A DNA stretch of 17,415 bases from Coxiellaceae bacterium UBA6002 (lineage in GTDB: Bacteria; Pseudomonadota; Gammaproteobacteria; UBA6002): NCBI GenBank assembly GCA_002429595.1, contig DJAM01000157.1:1-17415 (forward strand), written 5' to 3'. The notes beneath the pieces are model-generated. The model was not told the DNA's origin. It did no database searches and worked only from the letters and a program-made list of their open reading frames with translations. The translations under genes and the position numbers were made by a program. Shown here piece by piece: positions 6,703-14,445 of this stretch. The first letter of the stretch is position 1; each line of letters begins with the position of its first letter.

Positions 6703-6742
6703 ATTCCCGCCTGCGCGGGAATGACAGCTGCGCGAACATGAC
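6703..6742. repeat. dRS3-like palindrome, right arm plus degenerate 18-bp unit
   Basis: ATTCCCGCCTGCGCGGGAAT at 6703-6722 is a perfect ATTCCC-N8-GGGAAT element, followed by GACA. A second degenerate unit, GCTGCGCGAACATGACA, ends at 6742. It lies just 5' of the ribosome-binding site of the SDR gene. Confidence 0.9.
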
Positions 6743-6765
6743 AAATAAATATATGGAGAATACAA

Positions 6766-7539
6766 ATGCATTTAAAGGATAAAGTTGCTCTTATTACTGG
6801 ATCAGCAAGTGGCATTGGCAAAAAAATTGCAGAAACTTTCGCAGCGGAAGGAGCAAAAGTTGTAATTTGTGATTTTAATGAGACGGCCGCAGAAGCGACT
6901 GCAAAAGAGATTGGTCGCAATGCAATTGCAGTTTCGATGGATGTCAGCAATGAAGAACAAGTTGAGGCAGGTGTCGAAAAAGCTATTTCTATTTTTGGTG
7001 GCATCGATATTTTGGTCAGCAATGCAGGGACGCAATATATCTCGCCACTTGAAGATATACCATTTGCGCAATGGAAAAAAATTCTTAATACCCATCTCGA
7101 TGGTGCGTTTCTCCTCACCAAATCTTGCTTGAAAGACATGTATCAACGTAATCAAGGTGGCAGCATTATTTATATGGGCTCAGTACATTCTAAAGAAGCT
7201 TCTGTGCTTAAAGCACCCTACGTCACCGCAAAGCATGGGTTAATTGGTTTGTGCAAAGTTGTCGCAAAGGAAGGTGCTAAACATAATGTCCGAGCCAATA
7301 TTATTTGCCCGGGCTATGTCTACACTCCCCTTGTAGAACAACAAATACCAGAACAAGCAAAATCTCTTAATATTAGCGAAGAAGACGTGATAAAGAAAAT
7401 CATGTTAAAAGATACGGTTGATGGGCAGTTCACCACTTCCGAAGAAGTAGCGAAGGTAGCATTATTTCTTGCTACGTTTGAATCCAATGCGTTAACAGGT
7501 CAATCTTTGTTAGTTAGTCATGGCTGGTCAATGCAATAA
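6766..7539 (+). CDS. bdhA: SDR oxidoreductase, probable D-3-hydroxybutyrate dehydrogenase
   Basis: Predicted cytosolic NAD-dependent short-chain dehydrogenase, 257 aa, a normal classical SDR length. The cofactor loop is TGSASGIG (11-18), NAG is at 86-88, and the tetrad is N108, S139, Y152, K156. The assignment to D-3-hydroxybutyrate dehydrogenase (3-hydroxybutyrate to acetoacetate) rests on residues placed like the known substrate pocket of that family: Q90 just after NAG, H141, K149, Q193 and a C-terminal Trp (W254 in HGWSMQ). The enzyme links polyhydroxybutyrate or ketone-body breakdown to acetyl-CoA supply, which suits bacteria that store PHB such as Legionella. TGGAGA at 6754-6759, 6 nt before the ATG, fixes the start. 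The promoter must lie close to, or in, the IS30 remnant or the repeat. No other PHB genes are nearby. Another SDR specificity remains possible. Confidence 0.85.
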   Translation: MHLKDKVALITGSASGIGKKIAETFAAEGAKVVICDFNETAAEATAKEIGRNAIAVSMDVSNEEQVEAGVEKAISIFGGIDILVSNAGTQYISPLEDIPFAQWKKILNTHLDGAFLLTKSCLKDMYQRNQGGSIIYMGSVHSKEASVLKAPYVTAKHGLIGLCKVVAKEGAKHNVRANIICPGYVYTPLVEQQIPEQAKSLNISEEDVIKKIMLKDTVDGQFTTSEEVAKVALFLATFESNALTGQSLLVSHGWSMQ

Positions 7540-7612
7540 AAAATCCATATTTTGTAGGCTTTTAACGGCATCTAAGATGGCAAACATTTAGCGATTCATC
7601 TACATTTACAGT

Positions 7613-7966
7613 GTGGAAAAAGAAGAAATTCTTATAAAACTTCAACAGCTTCTGGGTCAAGATAAGCTGGTTCAAGGCAAAGAGCTTGATGCTTATCTTG
7701 AGAACACTCTTGATGTCAAAAGAAATATAATTTGCGCTATACAAGTAACAAGCTCTTCTGAAATTCCTGCTATCGTCCATCTCGCTAATCAACACCATAC
7801 ACCAATTTATACTATAAGCACTGGCCATAATTGGGGATATGGTTGCTCTTTACCGACAGTAGACGACGGCATAATTCTTGATTTGCATAAGTTAACCAAG
7901 ATTACGGTCATTGACCCAATTCGAGGTTTATTTGAATTAGAGCCTGGCGTCCATGGCTGCCAGTAG
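7613..7966 (+). pseudogene. Truncated FAD-linked oxidase (VAO/PCMH family)
   Basis: The 117-aa frame begins with GTG and has no convincing ribosome-binding site. Its first 113 residues match the start of the FAD-binding domain of the vanillyl-alcohol oxidase family: helical N-terminus, then VTSSSEIPAIVHLANQ, the flavin-binding stretch STGHNWGYG (about 69-77), DDGIILDLHKL and GLFELEPGV. Family members run to about 450-550 residues; here homology stops right after EPGV and a stop follows four codons later, so about three quarters of the enzyme, including the substrate domain, is missing. It follows the SDR gene by 73 bp and may once have been cotranscribed with it. Confidence 0.7.
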
Positions 7967-8050
7967 GGCATATCGGGTGTTTCAAAATAAAGTCCGGACG
8001 GCGACTATTCGTGCCCCAAAAACCTGTCAATTGATTATGATCCCGGGCCA
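7953..8050. other. GC-richer foreign segment at the truncation point
   Basis: Directly after the EPGV codons of the broken oxidase, base composition jumps to about 51% G+C over 98 bp (counted), against clearly AT-rich flanks. It contains GTCCGGACGGCGAC and CCCGGG. On the minus strand an ATG at 8049-8051 opens a 50-codon frame that starts MARDHNQLTGFWGTNSRR and runs into the oxidase gene. It may be the end of an insertion sequence or another small insertion that truncated the oxidase. I cannot name the family. Confidence 0.35.
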
Positions 8051-8093
8051 TATTTATTTAAAGAATTGGCATATTATTCATAGTAATAAACAA

Positions 8094-8330
8094 TTAATTA
8101 GCATTCTTAGAAAGTCCTCTTAGAAATAGATAATGAATTCTTGCTAGATTTTGGTCTTTTTTAGTGTGAGCTAGAGCGCCTACGTGTTTAATCAGAGTTT
8201 GATATCCATGCAACAGCCAACTCCCTAGTTCACCCAATTTTAAATTTTGGCTCCCTCGCCCGAAAATTACGTTTCGGTAAGTGCTTAAACTCGTAGAATT
8301 AAGATCTTTAACCTCTTGCCGCATGTCCAT
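8094..8330 (-). CDS. Possible small protein or gene remnant, unassigned
   Basis: An open frame of 78 codons from ATG at 8328-8330, divergent from the RND operon 73 bp away. The product is basic and helical in parts (GSWLLHGYQTLIKHVGAL, KKDQNLARIHYLFLRGL). No family is recognised and no good ribosome-binding site is visible. It could be a small unknown gene, the end of a lost regulator of the efflux operon, or chance. Apart from this frame and the GC-rich piece at 7953-8050, I see nothing in 7967-8403. Confidence 0.3.
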   Translation of the reverse strand: MDMRQEVKDLNSTSLSTYRNVIFGRGSQNLKLGELGSWLLHGYQTLIKHVGALAHTKKDQNLARIHYLFLRGLSKNAN

Positions 8331-8403
8331 CAAGTTGAAAAAAGTCTGCTAGAATTAATTACTTGAGGATAAAAAATAATAGAGCGAAGGAACGTCAAAT
8401 CGT

Positions 8404-11400
8404 ATGTGGTTAGTCCGCCTGGCATTAAATAGACCGTATACTTTTATTGTCTTAGCAATTTTGATATTGATCATTGGCCTCGTTGCTATCAAAAGAACCC
8501 CTACTGATATTTTCCCGAATATTGATATACCCGTCGTGAGTGTAGTTTGGGGCTATTCTGGCATGCCACCTGATCAGTTGGCTGATTATATTACGAGTGT
8601 TTTTGAACGAGCAGTCACAACGACAGTTAATGATGTTGAGCATATCGAATCTCAATCTCTGTTAGGGGTTAGCGTCACTAAGATTTTTTTTCAAAGGAAC
8701 GTTAATATCAGTACAGCTCTTAGCCAAGTGACAGCGATTTCACAAACTCTGTTACGGCTACTACCGCCCGGAACGCAACCGCCCCTCGTGCTTAGTTATA
8801 ATGCTTCAACCGTACCTGTGCTGCAGTTAGTGTTGTCGAGTAATAGCCTTTCAGAAGCACAGCTTTATGATTTAGGGAATAACTTCATTCGAACACAATT
8901 GGCCAATATCCAAGGAGCTGCACTGCCTTTTCCGTATGGTGGCAAAATTAGACAGATCATGGTTGATTTAAATCAACCGGCTCTGCAAGCCTTCAATGTA
9001 TCGCCACAAGAAGTTAACACTGCTATACAAAATCAAAATTTAATTCTCCCAGCTGGCACTGAAAAAATCGGTAATTATGAATATGTAGTTAAACTTAATG
9101 CTAGTCCAGTTGATGCTGTTGAGTTAAATAATGTACCTATCAGATCATATAATGGCGGCCTGCTCTATATTAGGGATGTGGCACATGTTAGAGATGGCTT
9201 TGCACCACAAACGAATATTGTCAGAGTAAATAACGAACGTGCCGTGATGATGTCCATTCAAAAGACGGGTAACGCATCAACACTTAAAATTGTGGATAGC
9301 CTTAAAGCATTACTGCCACGTGTGCGCGATAGCATGCCACCTGCATTACAGATCTCTTTATCGGCGGATCAATCTATTTTTGTTAAGGCTGCAGTGCAGA
9401 ATATTATAAATGAAGGATTTATAGCCGCTGCTTTAACGACATTGATGATTTTATTATTCTTAGGAAATTTGCGTAGTACCTTCACCATAATCAGTTCAAT
9501 TCCTTTATCGATATTAGCCTCCTTAGTGACGCTTGCTGCGCTTGGCGAAACAATCAATATTATGACCTTAGGAGGACTTGCGTTAGCAATTGGAATCTTG
9601 GTCGACGATGCCACCGTGACAATTGAGAACATTAATTACAACCTTGAGCAAGGCAAAGAACTGAAACAAGCAATTTTAGATGGTGCTCAACAAATCGCTA
9701 CTCCAGCGTTTGTTTCGACATTAAGTATTTGCATTGTTTTCGTGCCAATGTTCTTTTTAAGTGGCGTCAGTCATTATTTATTTTTACCTCTGGCACAAGC
9801 AGTAGTCTTTGCGATTCTTTTCTCTTATTTTCTATCTAGAACATTGGTGCCAACTTTAGCCATGTATTGGCTACCTAAAAAAATCGATCACACACAAACT
9901 GCGCCTATCAATGTCTTTAACACAATACACAAAAATTTTTCTTCTCGTTTTGAAACGTTCCGTTCAAACTATCGAAACTTACTACATAAATCATTGAACA
10001 ATAGCCAATCTATTCTAATCATCTTCGCAGCATTTATGCTGGGTTCGCTATTACTATTTTTTCCCTGGATCGGTTCTAATTTTTTTCCTGTCACCGACAC
10101 AGACCAAATAAAGCTTCATGTTAGAGCGCCAACCGGAACTCGAATAGAAGAAACAGCAAGACTATCGGATGAAGTAGATTCGGTCATACGGAAAATTATT
10201 CCCAAAGAATCTTTGGGCTCGATTATTCATAATATAGGCTTACCTGTCAGTGGTATCAATTTATCTTACAGCACTTCCGCACCTATTGGTCCACAAGATG
10301 CAGATATTTTGATTATGTTGAATAACGGCTCTGCATTTAAATATACGCACGAACTGCGGCTGGCGTTGATTAAAGCTTTTCCAAGTGCCACTTTTTCGTT
10401 TCTACCCGCTGACATTGTCAATCAAACGCTTAACTTTGGTTTGCCTTCTCCTATTGACATCCAAGTAGTGGGATTGAATTTAACGGCTAATAAACAGTAC
10501 GCAGATAAAGTGTTAGTGGCTATCAAAAAGATTCCTGGTATTGTTGATGCAAGAATACAACAAGCATTCGATTATCCACAATTTTTTGTCAATGCTGATC
10601 GGAGCCTTTCAAAAGAATTTAATTTTAACCAATCCGATGTTGCTGCTAATATGTTGATCTCTTTGTCGGGAAGCTTTCAAACGACTCCAACTTTTTGGCG
10701 AAGCCCTCAAGGGATTGCCTATCCTATTGTGACTCAAACGCCACAATATCAGTTAAATTCCTTAGATGCTCTTCGAAATATCCCTTTAGCGAATAACATG
10801 AATTCCAGCCAAATTTTAGGCGCTATTTCTTCTGTCACTCGCGGCGTAACGTCGGCCGTGGTATCTCATTATAACGTTCAACCCGTGATAGATATTTACG
10901 CAGGTATTGAGGAAAACGATCTTGGCACAGTGGCTAACAAGATCAATCACATCCTAGAAAATACTAAAAAACAACTGCCGAAAGGTTCTTTAGTAATTGT
11001 TCGTGGCCAAGTGGAAACCCAACAAACTTCGTTCAGAAGTCTCTACGCTGGATTATTTTTCTCAATTATTTTTGTTTATCTTTTAATGGTGGTTAACTTT
11101 CAATCATGGATTGATCCGTTCATTATTATTTGTACGTTGCCCTTCGCATTAGCCGGCATCACCTGGTTATTCTTCTTAACTTTAACACCATTAAGCGTGC
11201 CAGCGTTGACCGGTGTAATTATGTGTATGGGTATTGCAACGGCAAATAGTATTCTCTTGATCAGTTTTGCCAAGCAAGATCTTGAAAGTGGTCAATCGCC
11301 AATGGAAGCTGTTTTAAATGCTGGTGCAACGCGAATACGGCCGATATTAATGACTGCTTTAGCGATGATGATTGGCATGTTACCCATGGCATTAGGTTTA

Positions 11401-11544
11401 GGTGAAGGAGGAGAACAGAACGCGCCACTCGGAAGAGCCGTGATTGGGGGCTTAGCATTTTCAACTGTCGCAACTTTATTTTTTGTGCCGACATTATTTT
11501 ACGTCATCTATAAAAACAAAAAGGTAGCGAAAGATGTTGGATAG
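8404..11544 (+). CDS. RND efflux transporter permease (AcrB/MexB-type)
   Basis: A full-length 1046-aa inner-membrane proton-driven exporter of the hydrophobe/amphiphile efflux type. The first transmembrane helix is at about 11-29, followed by the canonical TPTDIFPNIDIP start of the porter domain. Cytoplasmic-half helices include FLGNLRSTF and the helix with GILVDDATVTIEN, whose D401 and D402 match the AcrB proton-relay Asp pair. K957 (LLISFAK) and R979 (RIRPILMT) match AcrB K940 and R971, so the pump should be functional. Two large periplasmic loops follow helices 1 and 7, as in the family. GAAGGAA at 8387-8393 supports the ATG at 8404. The stop overlaps the adaptor gene by 11 bp. Substrates cannot be read from the sequence; drugs, detergents or lipids are typical. 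No outer-membrane channel is encoded nearby, so it presumably pairs with a TolC-like protein encoded elsewhere. Confidence 0.95.
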   Translation: MWLVRLALNRPYTFIVLAILILIIGLVAIKRTPTDIFPNIDIPVVSVVWGYSGMPPDQLADYITSVFERAVTTTVNDVEHIESQSLLGVSVTKIFFQRNVNISTALSQVTAISQTLLRLLPPGTQPPLVLSYNASTVPVLQLVLSSNSLSEAQLYDLGNNFIRTQLANIQGAALPFPYGGKIRQIMVDLNQPALQAFNVSPQEVNTAIQNQNLILPAGTEKIGNYEYVVKLNASPVDAVELNNVPIRSYNGGLLYIRDVAHVRDGFAPQTNIVRVNNERAVMMSIQKTGNASTLKIVDSLKALLPRVRDSMPPALQISLSADQSIFVKAAVQNIINEGFIAAALTTLMILLFLGNLRSTFTIISSIPLSILASLVTLAALGETINIMTLGGLALAIGILVDDATVTIENINYNLEQGKELKQAILDGAQQIATPAFVSTLSICIVFVPMFFLSGVSHYLFLPLAQAVVFAILFSYFLSRTLVPTLAMYWLPKKIDHTQTAPINVFNTIHKNFSSRFETFRSNYRNLLHKSLNNSQSILIIFAAFMLGSLLLFFPWIGSNFFPVTDTDQIKLHVRAPTGTRIEETARLSDEVDSVIRKIIPKESLGSIIHNIGLPVSGINLSYSTSAPIGPQDADILIMLNNGSAFKYTHELRLALIKAFPSATFSFLPADIVNQTLNFGLPSPIDIQVVGLNLTANKQYADKVLVAIKKIPGIVDARIQQAFDYPQFFVNADRSLSKEFNFNQSDVAANMLISLSGSFQTTPTFWRSPQGIAYPIVTQTPQYQLNSLDALRNIPLANNMNSSQILGAISSVTRGVTSAVVSHYNVQPVIDIYAGIEENDLGTVANKINHILENTKKQLPKGSLVIVRGQVETQQTSFRSLYAGLFFSIIFVYLLMVVNFQSWIDPFIIICTLPFALAGITWLFFLTLTPLSVPALTGVIMCMGIATANSILLISFAKQDLESGQSPMEAVLNAGATRIRPILMTALAMMIGMLPMALGLGEGGEQNAPLGRAVIGGLAFSTVATLFFVPTLFYVIYKNKKVAKDVG

Positions 11545-12667
11545 ACTAAAAAATCACCACCACAATCGACTATTGCTCTTTTTGATAGCCTTAGGTCTTT
11601 TAATTGTCCTTAATGTAACTTATCGGATTTGGCATAGTATTGCGTTAGGGTACAGCAACAAAAATATTAATATCGTTCGCGTGCGAACAGTCATGCCGAA
11701 TAAAGGTCTGCACAAAGAAGAAATAATGCTTCCTGGAAATTTACAGGCCTGGCACGAATCACCTTTATTTTCACGTACCAATGGTTATGTGCGCCAATGG
11801 TATGTCGACATTGGCTCAATAGTGAAAAAGAATGATTTATTAGCGATTGTTGAAACACCCGAAGTTAATGAACAGTTGAATCAAGCTGAAGCAGATTTAG
11901 CTCAAGCGATTACTCAAAATAATTTGGCCCAAATCACTGCTAATCGTTATCGCATTTTAGGTGCCGAAGGTGTCGTTGCAAGACAAACCACTGATGAAGT
12001 ACTTCATAATGCTCAGGCAGCAGCCGATCGTGTAAAATCAGCACAAGCAAATCGCGATCGATTATACAAGCTAGCAGGATTTGAGCAGATTCGCGCACCT
12101 TTTGACGGTATTATTACCCAAAGAAATACCGATATTGGGAATCTCATCAATGCAGGCAGCAGCAGCACCCAAAATCCCATTTTTAGAATTGCGCAAGTCA
12201 ATCGCCTACGACTCTATGTGAAAATTCCCCAAGAATACACAGCTGATGTTACTGCAAGTTCAATCGTCAAACTGAAATTCAATCAGTTTCCTACTGAGGT
12301 GTTTTACTCTAAATTAGCACGCAATTCGAAAGCACTTGATCCCTACACCCGCACCCTACTCACAGAGTACGAAGTTAATAATCCCAAAAACAGATTCTTC
12401 TCAGGTTCTTATACCCAAGTATTGATCGAGTTTGCCATACCATCACATGTGTTACGTTTGCCAGTTAACACGCTACTATTTAGAGGAGATGGCTTGCTAG
12501 TTGCCACAGTCAATAAAGATAATAAAATTCAGCTTAAAAAAATTACACTAGGTCGTGATTTCGGTAATGAATTTGAAGTGACCTCTGGGATTACTAGGAC
12601 AGATAGAATCGTAGTGAATCCTCCGGATGGAGCTTACAACGGCCAATCCGTTGAGGTTGTTAAATAA
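11534..12667 (+). CDS. RND efflux periplasmic adaptor (membrane fusion protein)
   Basis: A 377-aa HlyD/AcrA-family adaptor that bridges the RND permease and an outer-membrane channel. An uncleaved hydrophobic anchor spans about 14-31; there is no lipobox. The first lipoyl half is around 67-107 (LFSRTNGYVRQWYVDIGSIV), then an alpha-hairpin rich in Gln/Ala at about 112-170, then the second lipoyl half (FEQIRAPFDGIITQRNTDIG, near 174-193). A beta-barrel and a membrane-proximal domain follow, ending at about 375. Its ATG lies inside the last codons of the permease (11 bp overlap), so the two are translationally coupled. Permease before adaptor is the reverse of the acrAB order. Confidence 0.93.
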   Translation: MLDRLKNHHHNRLLLFLIALGLLIVLNVTYRIWHSIALGYSNKNINIVRVRTVMPNKGLHKEEIMLPGNLQAWHESPLFSRTNGYVRQWYVDIGSIVKKNDLLAIVETPEVNEQLNQAEADLAQAITQNNLAQITANRYRILGAEGVVARQTTDEVLHNAQAAADRVKSAQANRDRLYKLAGFEQIRAPFDGIITQRNTDIGNLINAGSSSTQNPIFRIAQVNRLRLYVKIPQEYTADVTASSIVKLKFNQFPTEVFYSKLARNSKALDPYTRTLLTEYEVNNPKNRFFSGSYTQVLIEFAIPSHVLRLPVNTLLFRGDGLLVATVNKDNKIQLKKITLGRDFGNEFEVTSGITRTDRIVVNPPDGAYNGQSVEVVK

Positions 12668-12725
12668 CTTTCGTTTATAATATACCCACATGCGACAAAA
12701 TTTCTATTGATTTAAAAAGATCAAA

Positions 12726-12742
12726 CTTAAGATTCTCTTAAT
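12726..12742 (+). promoter_or_regulatory. PmrA-type box
   Basis: CTTAAG-N5-CTTAAT is an exact match to YTTAAK-N5-YTTAAK. It ends 70 bp before the ATG of the pseudo-GTPase gene. A possible -10 (TAAGAT, 12758-12763) follows 15 bp later. The spacer ATTCT differs by one base from the spacer ATTCA of the box at 5563-5579. The box also forms a short inverted repeat (TTAAGA-TTC-TCTTAA), but with no T-run it is a poor terminator. Confidence 0.6.
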
Positions 12743-12812
12743 CTATATAGAGTATTTTAAGATTTCTGGCTAATTTGTGATTACAAAATGATTTTTTGGT
12801 ACTGGAGCAACT

Positions 12813-13718
12813 ATGATTTATCTACATCTCATGGCTAAAAAGGGCATCGATACCGGTGCTTTAGTACGCCATTTTGGCATGCTACTTCATAAGATATCAC
12901 ATACCCCACATTTATCACAAACCCACGGTTTACTCGATGATGGTATGCCTGTTACGATCTGCGATAGGCCCAACGAAAATGAACATCTAAGAAGGCTGAC
13001 GTTTGGAGGGGCTATTACAATGGTAGTAGCTGACTATAATTCACCCACTTTAATTGCTGATATCAAAGAACAATACGAATGGATCGTTGGAAAGAATGAC
13101 TTCAAATTAGTTATCTTAGTTATTTACAAATCAGAAGCAGCAGAATCTAACGCTAATGAAATTATTCCCGAAATCATGCAAAGCATAGATAACCCACCCT
13201 TAAGTGGTATCTACACAATTGATCCTGAGACAGGAAAAAATGCCAAAACTATTTTAGAAGAAGCTTTTAGATTGCAGCGGCAATTTAATGCAATATGCGC
13301 TGAAAAAGCGAAACCCAGCTGGGACTATGAAGAGGTAAAGACTGAGATTGAGCTAGAAATTGTCGATCAAATGAAAAAATTAAATTCATTTTGGACCAGT
13401 AAAAAGCCAACTCAGGACAGAATTAAGCAACTTAGCGCCCTACAACATTCCTTAAAATATTACCCAAAGCTGACTATGTTTGAACATGCCGAAAAACTTA
13501 ATAAAGAATTTAAACTAAGCACTACAGCGTCTAATCCTTTCGAAAAGTATTGTAAAAGAAAATATGAAGTGCTCACGCAAGAAAAGCTAAATGAGCGAAG
13601 AAATACGTTCTTTGAAAGAGCACGTAGTAATCGCTCTTTATATTTTAGTCTCCTCCCAGCGGATGTCTATGCAATATTCAAAGAAATTGATAAACAAACC
13701 CGCCATATTCCAAAATAG
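12813..13718 (+). CDS. Rab/Ras-fold pseudo-GTPase with helical extension, effector candidate
   Basis: A 301-aa protein; TGGAG 5 nt before the ATG fixes the start. Residues 1-155 follow the order of a small GTPase although every nucleotide-binding motif is degraded. AKKGIDTGALVRHF (8-21) replaces the P-loop GDSGVGKTSLLRRF, with the Lys and Ser/Thr lost. LDDGMPVTICDRPNEN (41-56) replaces the strand-DG-strand and WDTAGQE, keeping D51. ITMVVADYNSPTLIADIKEQYEWI (68-91) matches the segment with VYDVT and the following helix. ILVIYKSE (101-108) replaces ILVGNKSD. YTIDPETGKNAKTILEEAF (134-152) replaces ETSAKTGxNVEEAF. Residues from about 160 are mostly charged helices with no known domain; there is no C-terminal Cys for prenylation. 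It is probably a binding scaffold that mimics a host Rab rather than an enzyme (inference). The fold call is by eye. There is no signal peptide, and a PmrA-type box lies upstream. Confidence 0.65.
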   Translation: MIYLHLMAKKGIDTGALVRHFGMLLHKISHTPHLSQTHGLLDDGMPVTICDRPNENEHLRRLTFGGAITMVVADYNSPTLIADIKEQYEWIVGKNDFKLVILVIYKSEAAESNANEIIPEIMQSIDNPPLSGIYTIDPETGKNAKTILEEAFRLQRQFNAICAEKAKPSWDYEEVKTEIELEIVDQMKKLNSFWTSKKPTQDRIKQLSALQHSLKYYPKLTMFEHAEKLNKEFKLSTTASNPFEKYCKRKYEVLTQEKLNERRNTFFERARSNRSLYFSLLPADVYAIFKEIDKQTRHIPK

Positions 13719-13733
13719 TAGAGTACAGACGAG

Positions 13734-14273
13734 ATGCATAAAAAAGAAGAGCAGCAGCCCGCCCAGCACAATAAACACAGCGCACATTATCATTCTAAAA
13801 TGATGAAGGTCTTAGATGAGCCTTCACACCGTTCTTTGCCTTACAGGCTATTTGATGAAGAAAAAGACCGCGGTAAACCATTTAGAAATATCCCGTATGG
13901 CGCTTATAGACAAAAAAATCATCGTGCAAAAAAAGCACAGCTTGCCCGAGAACGAGACTTGACTGTTTCTCCCGATGTTTCTGTAATGAATGATAGCAAT
14001 TCTGACAAGTCTCCTAAACTAAGTTCGTACGCTGCTACAACATTGAGGCTGGCCGGATTGACAGTTGACATAGGCGATAAGTTCCATAACCCAACGATAG
14101 AAACAAAAGAAACAACTTGTGCTAGAAGTGACACTAAAAGCCTTAATGATCAGGCTCTGATTGATTTTTTGAGTGCTGAAATCACTAAATTGGAGACACA
14201 AGAAAAACATCGCAGTGCTGAGAATCTGTGTAGTTTAACGGAAAGCTTGCTTTCAATGACCAAATCCAGTTGA
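13734..14273 (+). CDS. Small basic hydrophilic protein, unassigned
   Basis: A 179-aa protein with no recognised family, no signal peptide and no membrane segment. The N-terminal 75 residues are His/Lys/Arg-rich and look disordered (HKKEEQQPAQHNKHSAHYH; NHRAKKAQLARERD). A Ser/Thr-rich middle follows, and the last 40 residues form a likely helix (DQALIDFLSAEITKLETQ) with a Ser-rich end. It lies 15 nt after the pseudo-GTPase gene in the same reading frame, separated by tandem stops (TAGTAG). It is therefore either the second gene of an operon or the cut-off end of one longer protein. The only ribosome-binding candidate is weak (TAGAG, 10 nt upstream). A polar C-terminus of this kind is common in type IV effectors, but that is weak evidence. 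Confidence 0.55.
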   Translation: MHKKEEQQPAQHNKHSAHYHSKMMKVLDEPSHRSLPYRLFDEEKDRGKPFRNIPYGAYRQKNHRAKKAQLARERDLTVSPDVSVMNDSNSDKSPKLSSYAATTLRLAGLTVDIGDKFHNPTIETKETTCARSDTKSLNDQALIDFLSAEITKLETQEKHRSAENLCSLTESLLSMTKSS

Positions 14274-14300
14274 TCATTATGTTTGCGGTTGATTCTCCGT

Positions 14301-14346
14301 AATATTGTCATTCCTCCCATAATGTTGTCATTCCCCCCATAATGTT
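14301..14346. repeat. 20-bp tandem repeat merging into the palindrome
   Basis: Two units, 14301-14320 and 14321-14340, with consensus AATGTTGTCATTCCCCCCAT and two differences between them. A third unit starts at 14341 and runs into the palindrome at 14347. It lies 27 bp after the stop of the gene ending at 14273. Confidence 0.85.
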
Positions 14347-14445
14347 GTCATTCCCGCGAAGGCGGGAACCCATCATGGGTGCAGCTAGAGAAATGGATTC
14401 CCGCCTTCGCGAGAATGACAACTCTCTCCTTCGCCAGAAGGACAA
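14347..14445. repeat. Composite inverted-repeat element made of two palindromes
   Basis: The left arm TGTCATTCCCGC-GAAGGCGGGAA (14347-14368) and the right arm TTCCCGCCTTCGCGAGAATGACA (14398-14420) are inverted with one mismatch over about 22 bp, enclosing a 29-bp spacer that itself holds CCCATCATGGG. The RNA would fold into a long hairpin that could end transcription from either side. A degenerate extra unit follows to about 14445. The layout matches the element split by IS30 at 5819-6727. Confidence 0.85.

Noticed and set aside
6669..7155. Minus-strand frames opposite the SDR gene
   Set aside because: Antisense shadows of a well-supported enzyme; one begins in a repeat copy.
14301..14420. 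CRISPR array
   Set aside because: The repeated units are directly adjacent with no unique spacers, the arms are inverted, and no cas gene is present.
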